Below are positions 16,625 to 25,539 of a DNA stretch of 64,000 nt, one piece after another; the stretch's first letter is position 1, and each line of letters begins with the position of its first letter. The DNA is from Bacillus_BU sp051233475. GTDB lineage: Bacteria > Bacillota > Bacilli > Bacillales > Cytobacillaceae. The DNA lies in contig NZ_JBKFGH010000022.1 of the NCBI RefSeq assembly GCF_051233475.1, positions 1 through 64,000 on the forward strand, written 5' to 3'. A program made the position numbers and the translations under genes. The notes under the pieces are model-generated. The model made no database searches. It was not told the origin of the DNA and saw only the letters and a list, made by a program, of their open reading frames with translations.

Positions 16625-17233
16625 ATGAAAAACAACCTGGCTAAAAATCTTGAAAAAATAACTTTTAAGGTATGGCTACTATTTCTAATCCTGTCTCAAA
16701 CTATTTATATCATCATGCAGACCTATACTATTCCCAGAATAAGCGATGAGGCTGGTGGGCTTTTGATCTTTGATATGAAGCCTTTAGGTTATACTTATGA
16801 GGATGCATATAAATTTCTATCGCAGCTATCAGAAAAAGGTTATAAACTGTATACGCACGTTCAATTACCATTGGATATTTTATTTCCTATCCTAAACGGC
16901 ATAACTGGATTGTGTACCTTCATTTTGCTGATTCGTCTCTATAATAAGGTTAAGAATAAATCAGATTTATATTTATTTTCACCTTTTTCAAAAGCCACAT
17001 TAACTCTCCCATTGATCGCTATGTTATTTGATTACATGGAAAACATGATGATATTCGTAATGCTTTCATATCAATCGGCAGTACCAAAAATGGTAGTCTA
17101 TGTTGCAGATATTTTTACCATCATTAAAAGCATGTCGACTTCAATATTTTATATAATATCGTTCATTATTTTTATCATAAGCTGTGTAACCTGGATTAGA
17201 AATAGAACGAAAAAGGAGCAAATTCGTGGATAG
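16625..17233 (+). CDS. Four-helix membrane protein of unknown function
   Basis: 202 aa with hydrophobic helices at about 15-35, 78-103, 118-145 and 165-190, and an extracytoplasmic loop (37-75). AGAGGAGG precedes the ATG. It overlaps the TetR-like gene by 8 bases, so the pair is a self-contained operon under the palindrome-bearing promoter at 16536. I recognise no motif; the regulator pairing suggests a stress- or ligand-induced membrane function. Confidence 0.7.
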   Translation: MKNNLAKNLEKITFKVWLLFLILSQTIYIIMQTYTIPRISDEAGGLLIFDMKPLGYTYEDAYKFLSQLSEKGYKLYTHVQLPLDILFPILNGITGLCTFILLIRLYNKVKNKSDLYLFSPFSKATLTLPLIAMLFDYMENMMIFVMLSYQSAVPKMVVYVADIFTIIKSMSTSIFYIISFIIFIISCVTWIRNRTKKEQIRG

Positions 17234-17852
17234 TTTTGGGATTAGAGAAAAAAAAGCGGCACTTTTGAAGGTATCGATACTTGAGGAAATGCTTCGTCTG
17301 CTGAAAATAAAAAATCTTAATGATATAACCGTTGAAGAATTGTGTTCGAACATCAATACTACGAAAGTGACTTTTTTTAAATACTTTCATTACAAGGAAC
17401 AAGTTTTGGATTACTTTGTAAGTAAGTGGCTTTATGACAGAAGCTTTGAGATCCACTGTAAAAGGTATCAAGGTGAAGAAGGATTATATACTGTATTTCA
17501 ATCCATTTGTGAAGATGGTGAGCTTGGAAAAAAAATTATGGTATCGCTCATCCATTATTATAGTAAGCTTACCGAGAAACCAGACGCTATTGAACTTTCA
17601 CCTTATGAATATTACTTATTTAATCAAGAAGCATTTGATCAAAAGGTAGACCCACTCAACTTGCATCAGGTTTTAACCTACTATCTTTCGGAAATAAAAT
17701 CTATTCCCCCTTCTCGATATAATGAATTAGTGTGTCAATTAATCGCTTTAATGTATGGCGTTCCAATTCAAACACATATTATGGAACTAGATGATATGTA
17801 TCCTTTCTACGAGATTGGTATCAAGATCATCATAGGGAAAAGTTTTAAATAA
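17226..17852 (+). CDS. TetR/AcrR-like transcriptional regulator
   Basis: 208 aa, GTG start with AAGGAG 8 bases upstream inside the preceding gene. The N-terminal HTH reads ILEEMLRLLKIKNLNDITVEELCSNINTTKVTFFKYFHYKEQVLDYF, the TetR pattern with TTKVTFFKYF as recognition helix. The C-terminal ligand domain is not assignable. It probably represses its own operon through the palindromes at 16569-16606. Confidence 0.85.
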   Translation: MDSFGIREKKAALLKVSILEEMLRLLKIKNLNDITVEELCSNINTTKVTFFKYFHYKEQVLDYFVSKWLYDRSFEIHCKRYQGEEGLYTVFQSICEDGELGKKIMVSLIHYYSKLTEKPDAIELSPYEYYLFNQEAFDQKVDPLNLHQVLTYYLSEIKSIPPSRYNELVCQLIALMYGVPIQTHIMELDDMYPFYEIGIKIIIGKSFK

Positions 17853-17904
17853 TGCATTTACTTTAGTCCGAGTCACAATCGTTAATGGTTGTTTTATCAA
17901 TAAT

Positions 17905-17942
17905 AAAAGACCCATGACATTTTATTTCTGTCATGGGTTTTA
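17905..17942. terminator. Bidirectional terminator
   Basis: Stem CCCATGACA/TGTCATGGG with A-rich and T-rich flanks, between the TetR-like gene (+) and the HemN-like gene (-). Confidence 0.8.
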
Positions 17943-17975
17943 CTCATGGTGACTAACCACTAAAATCTAAATGTT

Positions 17976-19235
17976 TTATTTTATTATTAGCTCCTTCGGA
18001 AAAGACTCATTTTTCATCAGGTGCCATAAACTGTCGATGTAGGAAAGTGTGTAAAAGTTCTCATAATAATGATAGTAGTAGGATCCTTTTGTTGTCATGA
18101 CATATTGATTGTTTTCCTTCTTAACAAAGCCTAATAATCTGGCAAGCCATAATTCAAACCTGTAATTATGTTCCAAACTCTCACCGAAAAACGATTGGAA
18201 ATCAATTGGATCAACCTTCATTGAATACGCAGTCCAAAACAGGTAATATACCATTCTTTGCCTGCGCGAAAATTTCAGTTTTAAAGCGGTAGGCAACTGA
18301 CCATTATTGATCCTTTTTTGATACTCGTCGAGATCGAAAGTATTTATTTTAAACTGGTCTTCAAGAAGGGTTGTAGCAGAGCAGCCAAATCCAAGGAAAT
18401 TTTCCCTGGTCATCGAGGAATACTGTGATGTTCCGTGCTTTGAAAACGTCCAAATAGAATCACGTACATATCCTTTTTCCTGGCAATGCTCCACGATTTC
18501 ATACAATAGCTTTTTCTTTTCTTTGTTTGTCATTTTTTTAAACTTTCGGTCTGTAAAAGTGAAATCGATAAATGGATAAATAGCAATATGATTCGCGCCA
18601 TTATCAAAAGCGGTTTCAATATCCTCTTTTAAGATTTCAATTGTCTGGTTTGGTAATGCAAAGATAAAATCCATTGAAACCGTTTCGAAATGAACCTTTG
18701 CTAACGCCTTAAACATTCTGCTGTAATCAAATTCATCTCTGCCGAGAAGATTTAAATATTCAGGTTGAAAGGATTGAATTCCAATACTGATTTTTGTAAC
18801 ACCGGCAGCTTTAAGCACGGTCAGCTTCTCTTCCGTTACGTCACGAGGGTGCAGTTCTATCCCTATTCCTTCCGTGATGACAAAATATCTATCAATCTGC
18901 TGGATAATCTGTTTTATGTCATGTGCCAGAAGTGCAGGGGTGCCACCACCAAAGTAAAGGCTTGTCACTTGCTTTTTATTTACTCCTACAGTACTTCCCA
19001 CCATTTCAATTTCTTTCAGCAACGCTTCAATATATGCATCGCTCAGACTTTTATTGTATTTAACCTTGCAATAAGGACAAAAATCGCAAAGGGATCTGCA
19101 AAACGGAATATGTACATATAATCCTAGTTTTTTTGTATTCTGATAATTCAACGTGTTTTCATATGTATCGGTAAAATGAAAGGGTCTAAACGATCTTGTC
19201 AGCCATGCTCTTGTTGCTTTTGTTAATACACTCAT
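17976..19235 (-). CDS. HemN/HemW-like radical SAM protein
   Basis: 419 aa. The radical-SAM cluster motif is CRSLCDFCPYC (Cys46, 50, 53 and 56), as in the coproporphyrinogen dehydrogenase family; GGGTPALL near 97 binds SAM, and the IGIQSFQPEYLNLLGR segment is family-typical. The C-terminal region differs from HemN/HemW, so the substrate is open. AAGGGG lies 6 bases before the ATG. It starts 16 bases after another radical-SAM gene, so the two are one operon. Confidence 0.82.
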   Translation of the reverse strand: MSVLTKATRAWLTRSFRPFHFTDTYENTLNYQNTKKLGLYVHIPFCRSLCDFCPYCKVKYNKSLSDAYIEALLKEIEMVGSTVGVNKKQVTSLYFGGGTPALLAHDIKQIIQQIDRYFVITEGIGIELHPRDVTEEKLTVLKAAGVTKISIGIQSFQPEYLNLLGRDEFDYSRMFKALAKVHFETVSMDFIFALPNQTIEILKEDIETAFDNGANHIAIYPFIDFTFTDRKFKKMTNKEKKKLLYEIVEHCQEKGYVRDSIWTFSKHGTSQYSSMTRENFLGFGCSATTLLEDQFKINTFDLDEYQKRINNGQLPTALKLKFSRRQRMVYYLFWTAYSMKVDPIDFQSFFGESLEHNYRFELWLARLLGFVKKENNQYVMTTKGSYYYHYYENFYTLSYIDSLWHLMKNESFPKELIIK

Positions 19236-19251
19236 CTTTTTCCCCTTTTCT

Positions 19252-20154
19252 TTAAATATATCGCAGGTATGTCTTCAGCATATCTATTGTTACCTTGATT
19301 TTTCCATTAAATATAAGTGTGTATTCTGCCGCAAAGAAATACCCACACTTTTCACAGAGTCCTGGAACATCAATACATCTTCCGCAGATGGAAAGCTTTC
19401 CGTTTTCCATCACCACACATTGGTAACAGGGGGTCGGAAACTTATTGTGGACGATATAATGAAAGGCGGACTTCAAGTTGAAAACAGGATATCCCCTATC
19501 GATAAGTTCGCTTATTTCTTCACAGCAACGCCGCTTTTCATCAACGCTCAATGCCAAGTCAACCGTGTCGGGATACGGAGTATGAAAATTAAAGGATACA
19601 GCTTTGACCTTTGCCTTGTTCTTGGCAACATCACAAACATGTTGGATGCAGCCTTTGTTGATCTTGTTGATTGCCATATAAAAGCAGATATTATCAGAGG
19701 TCGCTTCATCAATATTTTTCATAATGATATCGTAGGTATTGCCACGAATGATGTTATGATGCTCTCTGTCACCGTCAAGACTCAGTAGAATTAAGTCTGC
19801 TTCAGGCAAATCTAGCTTTTGGGTTCCATTCGTAACGACATTAACAATATAAAATCCCATTTTTTTTGCTTCTATGACTAAGTCACGCAAAGTTTTATTT
19901 TCACTGCTCCACAAAAAGGTTTCTCCACCGCAAAAGAAAAGGATGCGAATCCCTTGTTTATACAATAGTTCCATTTCCTTTTTTATATTTTCATAGGGAT
20001 GTACCACCGCAGTAAGATTATTTACCGAGCAATGCTTACAATGCAAATTACATTTGTCCGTAACAATAATCGTTCCCAGTATTGGTTTTTTTCTATGAAA
20101 CAGTACAGTGCTTATTCCAAAAGCCCCAAGTTTTAACAAGTGTTTTAGTTTCAT
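19252..20154 (-). CDS. Radical SAM protein with C-terminal Cys cluster (MoaA/SPASM-like)
   Basis: 300 aa. An N-terminal hydrophobic/basic lead (1-25) precedes CNLHCKHC (Cys35, 39 and 42), FFCGGET and a TIM-barrel-like core. The last 60 residues carry CYQC, CGRC and CEKC, suggesting an auxiliary iron-sulfur cluster. The ATG at 20154 has GAGG 6 bases upstream; the GTG at 20166 is less likely. First gene of the tandem radical-SAM operon. The substrate is unknown: no precursor peptide or tetrapyrrole gene is nearby. Confidence 0.82.
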   Translation of the reverse strand: MKLKHLLKLGAFGISTVLFHRKKPILGTIIVTDKCNLHCKHCSVNNLTAVVHPYENIKKEMELLYKQGIRILFFCGGETFLWSSENKTLRDLVIEAKKMGFYIVNVVTNGTQKLDLPEADLILLSLDGDREHHNIIRGNTYDIIMKNIDEATSDNICFYMAINKINKGCIQHVCDVAKNKAKVKAVSFNFHTPYPDTVDLALSVDEKRRCCEEISELIDRGYPVFNLKSAFHYIVHNKFPTPCYQCVVMENGKLSICGRCIDVPGLCEKCGYFFAAEYTLIFNGKIKVTIDMLKTYLRYI

Positions 20155-20398
20155 ATTCAACCTCACATATAATTTGCTATTATGTCCTATTTTCGTAATT
20201 ATTCGATATGAAGGATGATATGCCTACTCAAAATTTGGTAAATTTTATGAACAGTATGAAAAAGCACCCAAAATGGATGCTTACTTATGTTTCTAAATTT
20301 CACAAATTTACTTTATGATTCCGCATTCCACATGGCTTGATAAGAAAGTCGCCTAAATGGCAACTGGATCTTCAACTCTAGCGCCGATTATTAAATAA

Positions 20399-20662
20399 CT
20401 AAAAATATAAGAAATATGAAACTACAAATAATAAGACTATTGATATTGAAGCTCTAGCCCAAGTCAATTTTTTACTTATTCCTGCTTTTTCTTCAAGGTA
20501 GTTGATATAGTTCATTGTTAATATAAAACCAAAAACTATCATTAGATAACCACCACTATTGAATTCTTCTACAAGATGCCCCATAGCTACTATTGCAATG
20601 AGTAACAAACCAATTGAGCCGATAAACATATTAAAAAATAGTCTTCGCTCCTTTTCCTTCAT
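20399..20662 (-). CDS. Small three-helix membrane protein
   Basis: 87 aa, basic N-terminus KEKERR, helices about 11-27, 38-55 and 69-86. GGAGGG precedes the ATG by 6 bases. First of three small membrane-protein genes in a row on the same strand, none recognised. Confidence 0.55.
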   Translation of the reverse strand: MKEKERRLFFNMFIGSIGLLLIAIVAMGHLVEEFNSGGYLMIVFGFILTMNYINYLEEKAGISKKLTWARASISIVLLFVVSYFLYF

Positions 20663-20753
20663 ACAATCCCTCCATTAATCCAACAAATTATCACTTCCTA
20701 GTACCGACTCATTTTTTAACATTACTGCTCCATTAGTGGAAGAAGTCTCAGTA

Positions 20754-20951
20754 CTATTCTCTATTTTTTTGCTCTCGTAAAAGTTTTATAATTTCTTCGT
20801 TTTGACTAATAATTGTTTTAAGACTTTGTTTAATTTCTTCTGTTGAGTCAGTTATCTTTTTTGAATCCTTAGCTAAAAATGGCAAGTAGTAAATTATAAA
20901 TACACTAACACCTAGAACTAATAAAACTGGAAGTACCCCTACAAACCCCAT
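20754..20951 (-). CDS. Small membrane-anchored coiled-coil protein
   Basis: 65 aa. One N-terminal membrane helix (about 4-25) is followed by a charged heptad-like segment (DSTEEIKQSLKTIISQNEEI, then IKLLREQK). This resembles a group of small Bacillus membrane proteins of unknown role. The ATG at 20951 is chosen with AAGGAG 9 bases upstream. Confidence 0.55.
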   Translation of the reverse strand: MGFVGVLPVLLVLGVSVFIIYYLPFLAKDSKKITDSTEEIKQSLKTIISQNEEIIKLLREQKNRE

Positions 20952-21070
20952 ATTTTCCAACTCCTTAAGCTGATATATTCAACAAAATGAGCTTACTCTC
21001 TGCTAAGGTAATAAAACTCTTTGTGTATTGCTTCATTAACAAAACTCACTCTGTAAATGGAACAAGCAAA

Positions 21071-21090
21071 AAAGCTGCCGAAGCAGCTAT
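21071..21090 (-). terminator. Terminator of the 21122 gene
   Basis: AGCTGC-CGAA-GCAGCT hairpin with a stable tetraloop and six T following on the minus strand. Confidence 0.8.
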
Positions 21091-21121
21091 CACTTTTAAC
21101 TTCTACCTACAAAAAGGGTAT

Positions 21122-21307
21122 TTAATATGATGTTTTATTCATTTTTCTCCTGTAGAAAGCAAATAAAAGCAGAGCTAAACCTACAAAACCCCCTATTAAT
21201 TGGTCTAATAAAAGTTCGCCGGTTTTAAAATATCTTAAAGTAAATGTGCCACCAAAAATTACTATTAAAAGGATTGCCAACCGAAAAGGATATAAGTTTA
21301 TTTTCAC
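21122..21307 (-). CDS. Small two-helix membrane protein
   Basis: 61 aa (KINLYPFRLAILLIVIFGG ... LLLFAFYRRKMNK). The GTG at 21307 is preferred because GGGAGG lies 8 bases upstream; a longer reading to 21340 lacks an SD. No family recognised. Confidence 0.5.
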   Translation of the reverse strand: MKINLYPFRLAILLIVIFGGTFTLRYFKTGELLLDQLIGGFVGLALLLFAFYRRKMNKTSY

Positions 21308-21389
21308 TTCATCTACCTCCCTCATTAATCGTTTTACCACATAATTCCAATTTTGTTTATTTCAATGGCCCTTTTAACATAGAACTCTA

Positions 21390-21596
21390 TTAATTAATTC
21401 GTACCCGCCACTTGTTTTTCACTTCATAATAGCGCGTTTCCGATAGCAATCTTAACGTCAGTTCCTCAGGTACTTCGTTGAGATCATAGGATCGAATCCG
21501 ATATTTAGACTTATAGCGTCCATGTTGATCTTTTCCATCCAGTATTTCGCTGCTTGGATAGGTTTCATACGATTTTCCTTTGTTACCAACCAACAC
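21390..21596 (-). pseudogene. C-terminal remnant of a protein encoded after an ECF sigma factor
   Basis: 68 codons directly after the decayed sigma factor, with no SD and no membrane or anti-sigma domain left. The end (RSYDLNEVPEELTLRLLSET, then YYEVKNKWRVRIN) looks like the extracytoplasmic beta-strand tail of anti-sigma or DUF4179-type proteins. It is probably the 3' end of the anti-sigma gene after an internal deletion. The assignment is mainly positional. Confidence 0.45.
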
Positions 21597-21604
21597 CTAA
21601 GTAT

Positions 21605-22066
21605 TTAGTTCAACAGCTCACTGATTACTTCATAACTTAACTCATTAACATAGCGCAGCAAGATGATGATGCGCTCGTCCTCTGGTAAAGTGGCAATTAA
21701 TTTCTCTAACTGCCGCTGCTTTTCTTTTTTTTAAAAAATAACCTCAGGATGATTCGGATTTGGAGCGAATTCTTCACTTATTTCTACTTGTTTCAATTTG
21801 TATTGCTTCTTACGAAATACATCCATACAATGATTGATCGCAACTCGATACATTCAACTAGAAAAAGCCCCTTGTCGATTATATTTTTCCAACTGATGAT
21901 AGACCTTAATAAAGGCATCCTGAACTAAATCTTGTGCATCCTGTGGGTTTTTGGTCATGCGTAAAATCGTGGCATATAACTGATCTTTATATTTATTAAT
22001 AATTTTTTCATAGGCTTGCTTGTTCCCGGTAAGGACCTCTTGGATCCACTCTATTTCCTCTTGCAT
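21605..22066 (-). pseudogene. Decayed ECF sigma factor gene
   Basis: Reading on the minus strand gives sigma region 2 (IIDKYKDQLYA-like IINKYKDQLYATILRM, then DAQDLVQDAFIKVYHQLEKY), a TGA at 21854-21856 where Trp is expected (FSS-stop-MYRVAINHC), then MYRVAINHCMDVFRKKQYKL. A frameshift follows in a T/A-rich run near 21730, and finally region 4 (LIATLPEDERIIILLRYVNE). Two lesions make it non-functional. The sigma/anti-sigma target regulon is lost here. Confidence 0.8.
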
Positions 22067-22124
22067 AGTGACCCCCTGACTAAAAAGACCATGCGCATGT
22101 CTCGTTTAAGTAATTTCATTTTAT

Positions 22125-22187
22125 ATAACGAATATGAGTATAAATAATTTCATATAACGAATATGAGTATAAATAATTTCATATAAA
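22125..22187. repeat. 29-bp tandem repeat, two perfect copies plus partial third
   Basis: Copies at 22125-22153 and 22154-22182, beginning ATAACGAATATGAGTATAAA; the third breaks off after ATAAA. It is in the 300-base gap upstream of the sigma remnant; the rest of the gap (to 22372) shows no gene. Confidence 0.85.
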
Positions 22188-22372
22188 CAAAAAATTTTGG
22201 ATAGAATCCCAGAATATTTTTTCAAAGTCGGGTATTCACTCCTAAGTTCGGGAGTTCTTGGTATCCTTTTTTCGCCAAAAAAATAGATCGTCTTTTGACG
22301 ACCGACTCTTCATTAACAAGCAATAGTTATCGTTTCCAAACAGTTTGTGTTTCAGTTTATTGTTATGTTAAC

Positions 22373-22909
22373 CTATTTCCTTCTTTTTTCAAACCAGCCG
22401 AACGCAACTTCCGCCTCAATGATTTCATTATTTGGTGAAACTAAAAAAATAATAAATGACCCGCTAGGTGGAAAGATAAATTTCCCATCTTCATCACTTA
22501 CTAAAGTACTTTGGGGTGGTACTATCCGCCTAAATGCCATTATCCCGCTTCTTGGAAATCCTTGAACTAATTCAGCATATGCAATTTTTACTTTGGGCTT
22601 TGGAAGGGGTGTAAGGGCTGTGTTTGCGGGTGTCACATTATTCGAAATCATTGCCTTTCCTGGAGGAATGGGATTAAACCAAATTTCAGCTTCAAACGGT
22701 TGATTGGAATGATTGGTTATCGTAAACGCATTTACAAATAAATTGACATCAGATTTATACGGATTCACTAAGCCTCCCCACCCATTTTTTCCATTTCCAA
22801 AAAGAATGTGTTCCGTTTGTCCAACAAAATATCTTCCCTGCAAGGATTGATACAAGGGGTTAGGTACATTAACAGTTTTACTATAGTGTTCATTATTCTC
22901 CAATGGCAA
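22373..22909 (-). CDS. Conserved Bacillus-type hypothetical protein (DUF6143-like)
   Basis: 178 aa, TTG start with AAAGGAG 7 bases upstream. Beta-rich with no signal peptide: RYFVGQTEHILFGNGKNGWG, NPYKSDVNLFVNAFTITN, TPLPKPKVKIAYAEL and RIVPPQSTLVSDEDGKFIFP. I associate this with the DUF6143 family from memory. The Cys-rich gene just upstream on the same strand suggests a spore-surface pair (inference). Confidence 0.6.
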   Translation of the reverse strand: MPLENNEHYSKTVNVPNPLYQSLQGRYFVGQTEHILFGNGKNGWGGLVNPYKSDVNLFVNAFTITNHSNQPFEAEIWFNPIPPGKAMISNNVTPANTALTPLPKPKVKIAYAELVQGFPRSGIMAFRRIVPPQSTLVSDEDGKFIFPPSGSFIIFLVSPNNEIIEAEVAFGWFEKRRK

Positions 22910-22976
22910 AACTTCACTCCTTTCTATAGTTTTTCTAAAGTATTAGTACGATGAGCCAAGCTCAAAATGGAATGCA

Positions 22977-23234
22977 TTATCCCTTCTTGTCAGGCGTGCA
23001 AATCACAGTGCAATTACCGGCATCATCACACACTATATCACAATGAATGACTCGTAAATCAGAACCAAAACAGACTAATGAGCAAAAAGGACCTACACAA
23101 ACTAATTGGCAATTGTCCGGAATGTCTCTAATTGGAATAATTTTCACCTTAGAAAGTGAACAGGGTTGTACTATGGGATTTGAAAAGTGTTTAAAACAAC
23201 AGCACTCATCTTTCTTTTTTTTCTTCTTTGACAT
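22977..23234 (-). CDS. Cys-rich small protein, spore-coat-like
   Basis: 85 aa with thirteen Cys, including CCC near residue 11 and repeated CxxC-like spacing (CVGPFCSLVC, CDIVCDDAGNC). The poly-Lys start MSKKKKKKDE and a very strong AGGAGGTGAAAGGAGT region precede and follow the ATG. High Cys with no signal peptide suits a crosslinked coat or exosporium protein. Divergent from the alkyl sulfatase gene. Confidence 0.65.
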   Translation of the reverse strand: MSKKKKKKDECCCFKHFSNPIVQPCSLSKVKIIPIRDIPDNCQLVCVGPFCSLVCFGSDLRVIHCDIVCDDAGNCTVICTPDKKG

Positions 23235-23498
23235 ACTCCTTTCACCTCCTTCATAACAGAATATTCATGAAGGGAGACAAGGGTATGGTTGTTTATCAAG
23301 GGGTTAAAAAATTGGGATCCTAAATAGTTATCAAATTACTTTGTATGGGGGATTAGTTATAATTTTAAAACCAAAATTTCTTTCAGTTAAAAGGCTTCAT
23401 GCAAATAGCTTTTAGTTTTCATATCATCTGAATGTAGCTGACTGCATAAAGTATAGTTATAAAAAAATTTGCTTCATAAAATCTTGGAGGTGTTATTT

Positions 23499-25430
23499 AT
23501 GATCTTTAATGATCACACCGATCATCAAAATATACCTCGTGATTTAAGAAAAGATGCGACAACAAAGACAATGCAATTAAACCATGAAACATATCAAAAA
23601 ATAAATTGGAGTAAAGTGAAAGTTGAAAATAAGTTGGCTAAAGCTGGAATGCTTGTTAATACAAACCTACCTGTCATTCATAATCAAGATTCATTGATTT
23701 CTGTATGGGATTTAAGAAGGTATTCTTTTCTATTTAATAACTATATACCTTACACAGTTAATCCAAAGCTTTGGACACAGGGGAATTTAAATTTAAACAC
23801 AGGGTTGTTCAAAATAACAGACAATATCTATCAGGTTAGAGGTTTTGATTTAGCCAATATGACGTTTGTTAAAGGAAGTACCGGCTGGATTGTCATTGAT
23901 TGTTTGACGACAAAGGAAACGGCTAAAGCAGCTTTACAATTAGTTCATGATTATTTTGGGGAGATGCCAATAAGTGCAGTCATCATCACCCACTCTCATA
24001 CAGACCATTATGGAGGGATCTTAGGGGTATTAGATGACGCTAAAGAGGATGCTAGGATTTATGCACCAATGAACTTTATTCATTCTGTTTTACAAGAGAA
24101 TGGAAATGCTGGAGTTGCAATGACCCGGCGTGGTGTATATATGTACGGGACCGTTTTACCCCGCGATGAGAAAGGGCAGATCGACGATGGCATTGGAAAG
24201 AGTGTATCGATCGGAAACGTAACTTTTACTAACAATATTTATGAAATAAATGCAGAGCATGTAGAACAAGATGTTGATGGAATTGCTATGGAATTTCAAT
24301 TAGCTTTGCACACTGAAGCACCTTCGGAAATGTTCATCTATATACCAGGTGAACGCTCTTTATGCATTGCCGAGCTTTGTAATGCGACCCTTCATAACTT
24401 TTATACGTTAAGAGGAGCTGAAGTAAGAGACCCAGTGGCTTGGGCAGCCAGCATCCAAAAGGCCATTGATTTATGGGGAATTAAATTAACATCAGTATTT
24501 GGCGTGCATAACTGGCCCCGTTTTGGAAACGAAGCAGCCATAGATTATTTGGAAAAACAAAGAGATTTATATCAATATATAAATGACCAAACATTAAGGC
24601 TGATTAATAAAGGGTATACAATTGACGAAGTTGGCAGAATGGTGAAACTTCCAGAGAGTCTTAAAGGAGAATGGTATAATAGTGAATTTTATGGAACCGT
24701 CAATCATAATGCAAAAGCGGTGTATCAGAAGTATATCGGCTGGTATAATGGAAACCCGGTTGATCTAAATAAATTATTACCTGAAGAATCAGCAAAAAAA
24801 TATGTGGAATATATGGGTGGAGAGGAACGTGTTTTAGAGAAAGCCAACCAGGACTACATGAAAGGAGAATATCAATGGGTTGCAGAGGTTACAAAACAGA
24901 TTATTTATGCTAATCCAAGTAACAGGGAAGCCAAAGTGCTTTGTGCCGATGCTTTAGAACAATTAGGTTATGTTGCAGAATCTGGTCCTTGGAGAAATGT
25001 GTATTTAACGGGAGCTCAAGAATTACGCTATGGTATTCTACCGGCTAGAGGTTCGATCATTACAAATGATGTATTAAATCATTTACCTCTTGCTGATGTG
25101 CTCTATTTACTTAGTATTCGAATAGAAGGACTAAATGCTGGGCGTTTAAATTACAAAATGAATTTTGTTATACCTGACAGAGAAGACGTTGCTTCAACAG
25201 AGCTGAAGCGAGGGATATTCCGATATTTGAATAATGAATTAGCTGAAGATGCTGCTGTTACGGTTACCATGCCAAAAGAAGTATTATATGAGTTAGCTGC
25301 AACGAATGAGAACCCTGATCCTTCAAAGATAAAAATAGAGGGTGATATTCATAAGTGGAATACGTTTTTATCCCTATTAGATACATTCGATCAAAATTTC
25401 AATATTATGACACCTGTCCCAAAGAAGTAA
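23499..25430 (+). CDS. Alkyl sulfatase (type III, SdsA1/BDS1-like metallo-beta-lactamase)
   Basis: 643 aa. It hydrolyses primary alkyl sulfates such as dodecyl sulfate to alcohol and sulfate. The metal-binding motif HSHTDH (His165, 167 and 170 with Asp169) and the further NEIN/EHVEQDV and HNWPRFG segments fit the family, as do the helical dimerisation part and a C-terminal SCP2-like domain (about 520-640). No signal peptide, so it acts in the cytosol, unlike secreted SdsA1. The ATG at 23499 has GGAGGTG upstream; the longer reading starts 30 bases earlier without an SD. Confidence 0.92.
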   Translation: MIFNDHTDHQNIPRDLRKDATTKTMQLNHETYQKINWSKVKVENKLAKAGMLVNTNLPVIHNQDSLISVWDLRRYSFLFNNYIPYTVNPKLWTQGNLNLNTGLFKITDNIYQVRGFDLANMTFVKGSTGWIVIDCLTTKETAKAALQLVHDYFGEMPISAVIITHSHTDHYGGILGVLDDAKEDARIYAPMNFIHSVLQENGNAGVAMTRRGVYMYGTVLPRDEKGQIDDGIGKSVSIGNVTFTNNIYEINAEHVEQDVDGIAMEFQLALHTEAPSEMFIYIPGERSLCIAELCNATLHNFYTLRGAEVRDPVAWAASIQKAIDLWGIKLTSVFGVHNWPRFGNEAAIDYLEKQRDLYQYINDQTLRLINKGYTIDEVGRMVKLPESLKGEWYNSEFYGTVNHNAKAVYQKYIGWYNGNPVDLNKLLPEESAKKYVEYMGGEERVLEKANQDYMKGEYQWVAEVTKQIIYANPSNREAKVLCADALEQLGYVAESGPWRNVYLTGAQELRYGILPARGSIITNDVLNHLPLADVLYLLSIRIEGLNAGRLNYKMNFVIPDREDVASTELKRGIFRYLNNELAEDAAVTVTMPKEVLYELAATNENPDPSKIKIEGDIHKWNTFLSLLDTFDQNFNIMTPVPKK

Positions 25431-25451
25431 TTTTACTTTATCCTAAAATAT

Positions 25452-25497
25452 AAAACCTAATATCTACAAATAATTTCCTGTTTGATATTAGGTTTTT
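25452..25497 (+). terminator. Alkyl sulfatase terminator
   Basis: ACCTAATATC and GATATTAGGT arms around a loop of about 19 bases, followed by TTTTT. Confidence 0.7.
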
Positions 25498-25539
25498 CAT
25501 CAAATAATTTATGCAAATATCTTTCCCTCTTTAAAAAAG

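Noticed and set aside
21854..21856. TGA in the sigma-factor remnant as another Sec codon
   Set aside because: The expected residue there is Trp, not Cys, and the gene has a second lesion, so it is ordinary decay.
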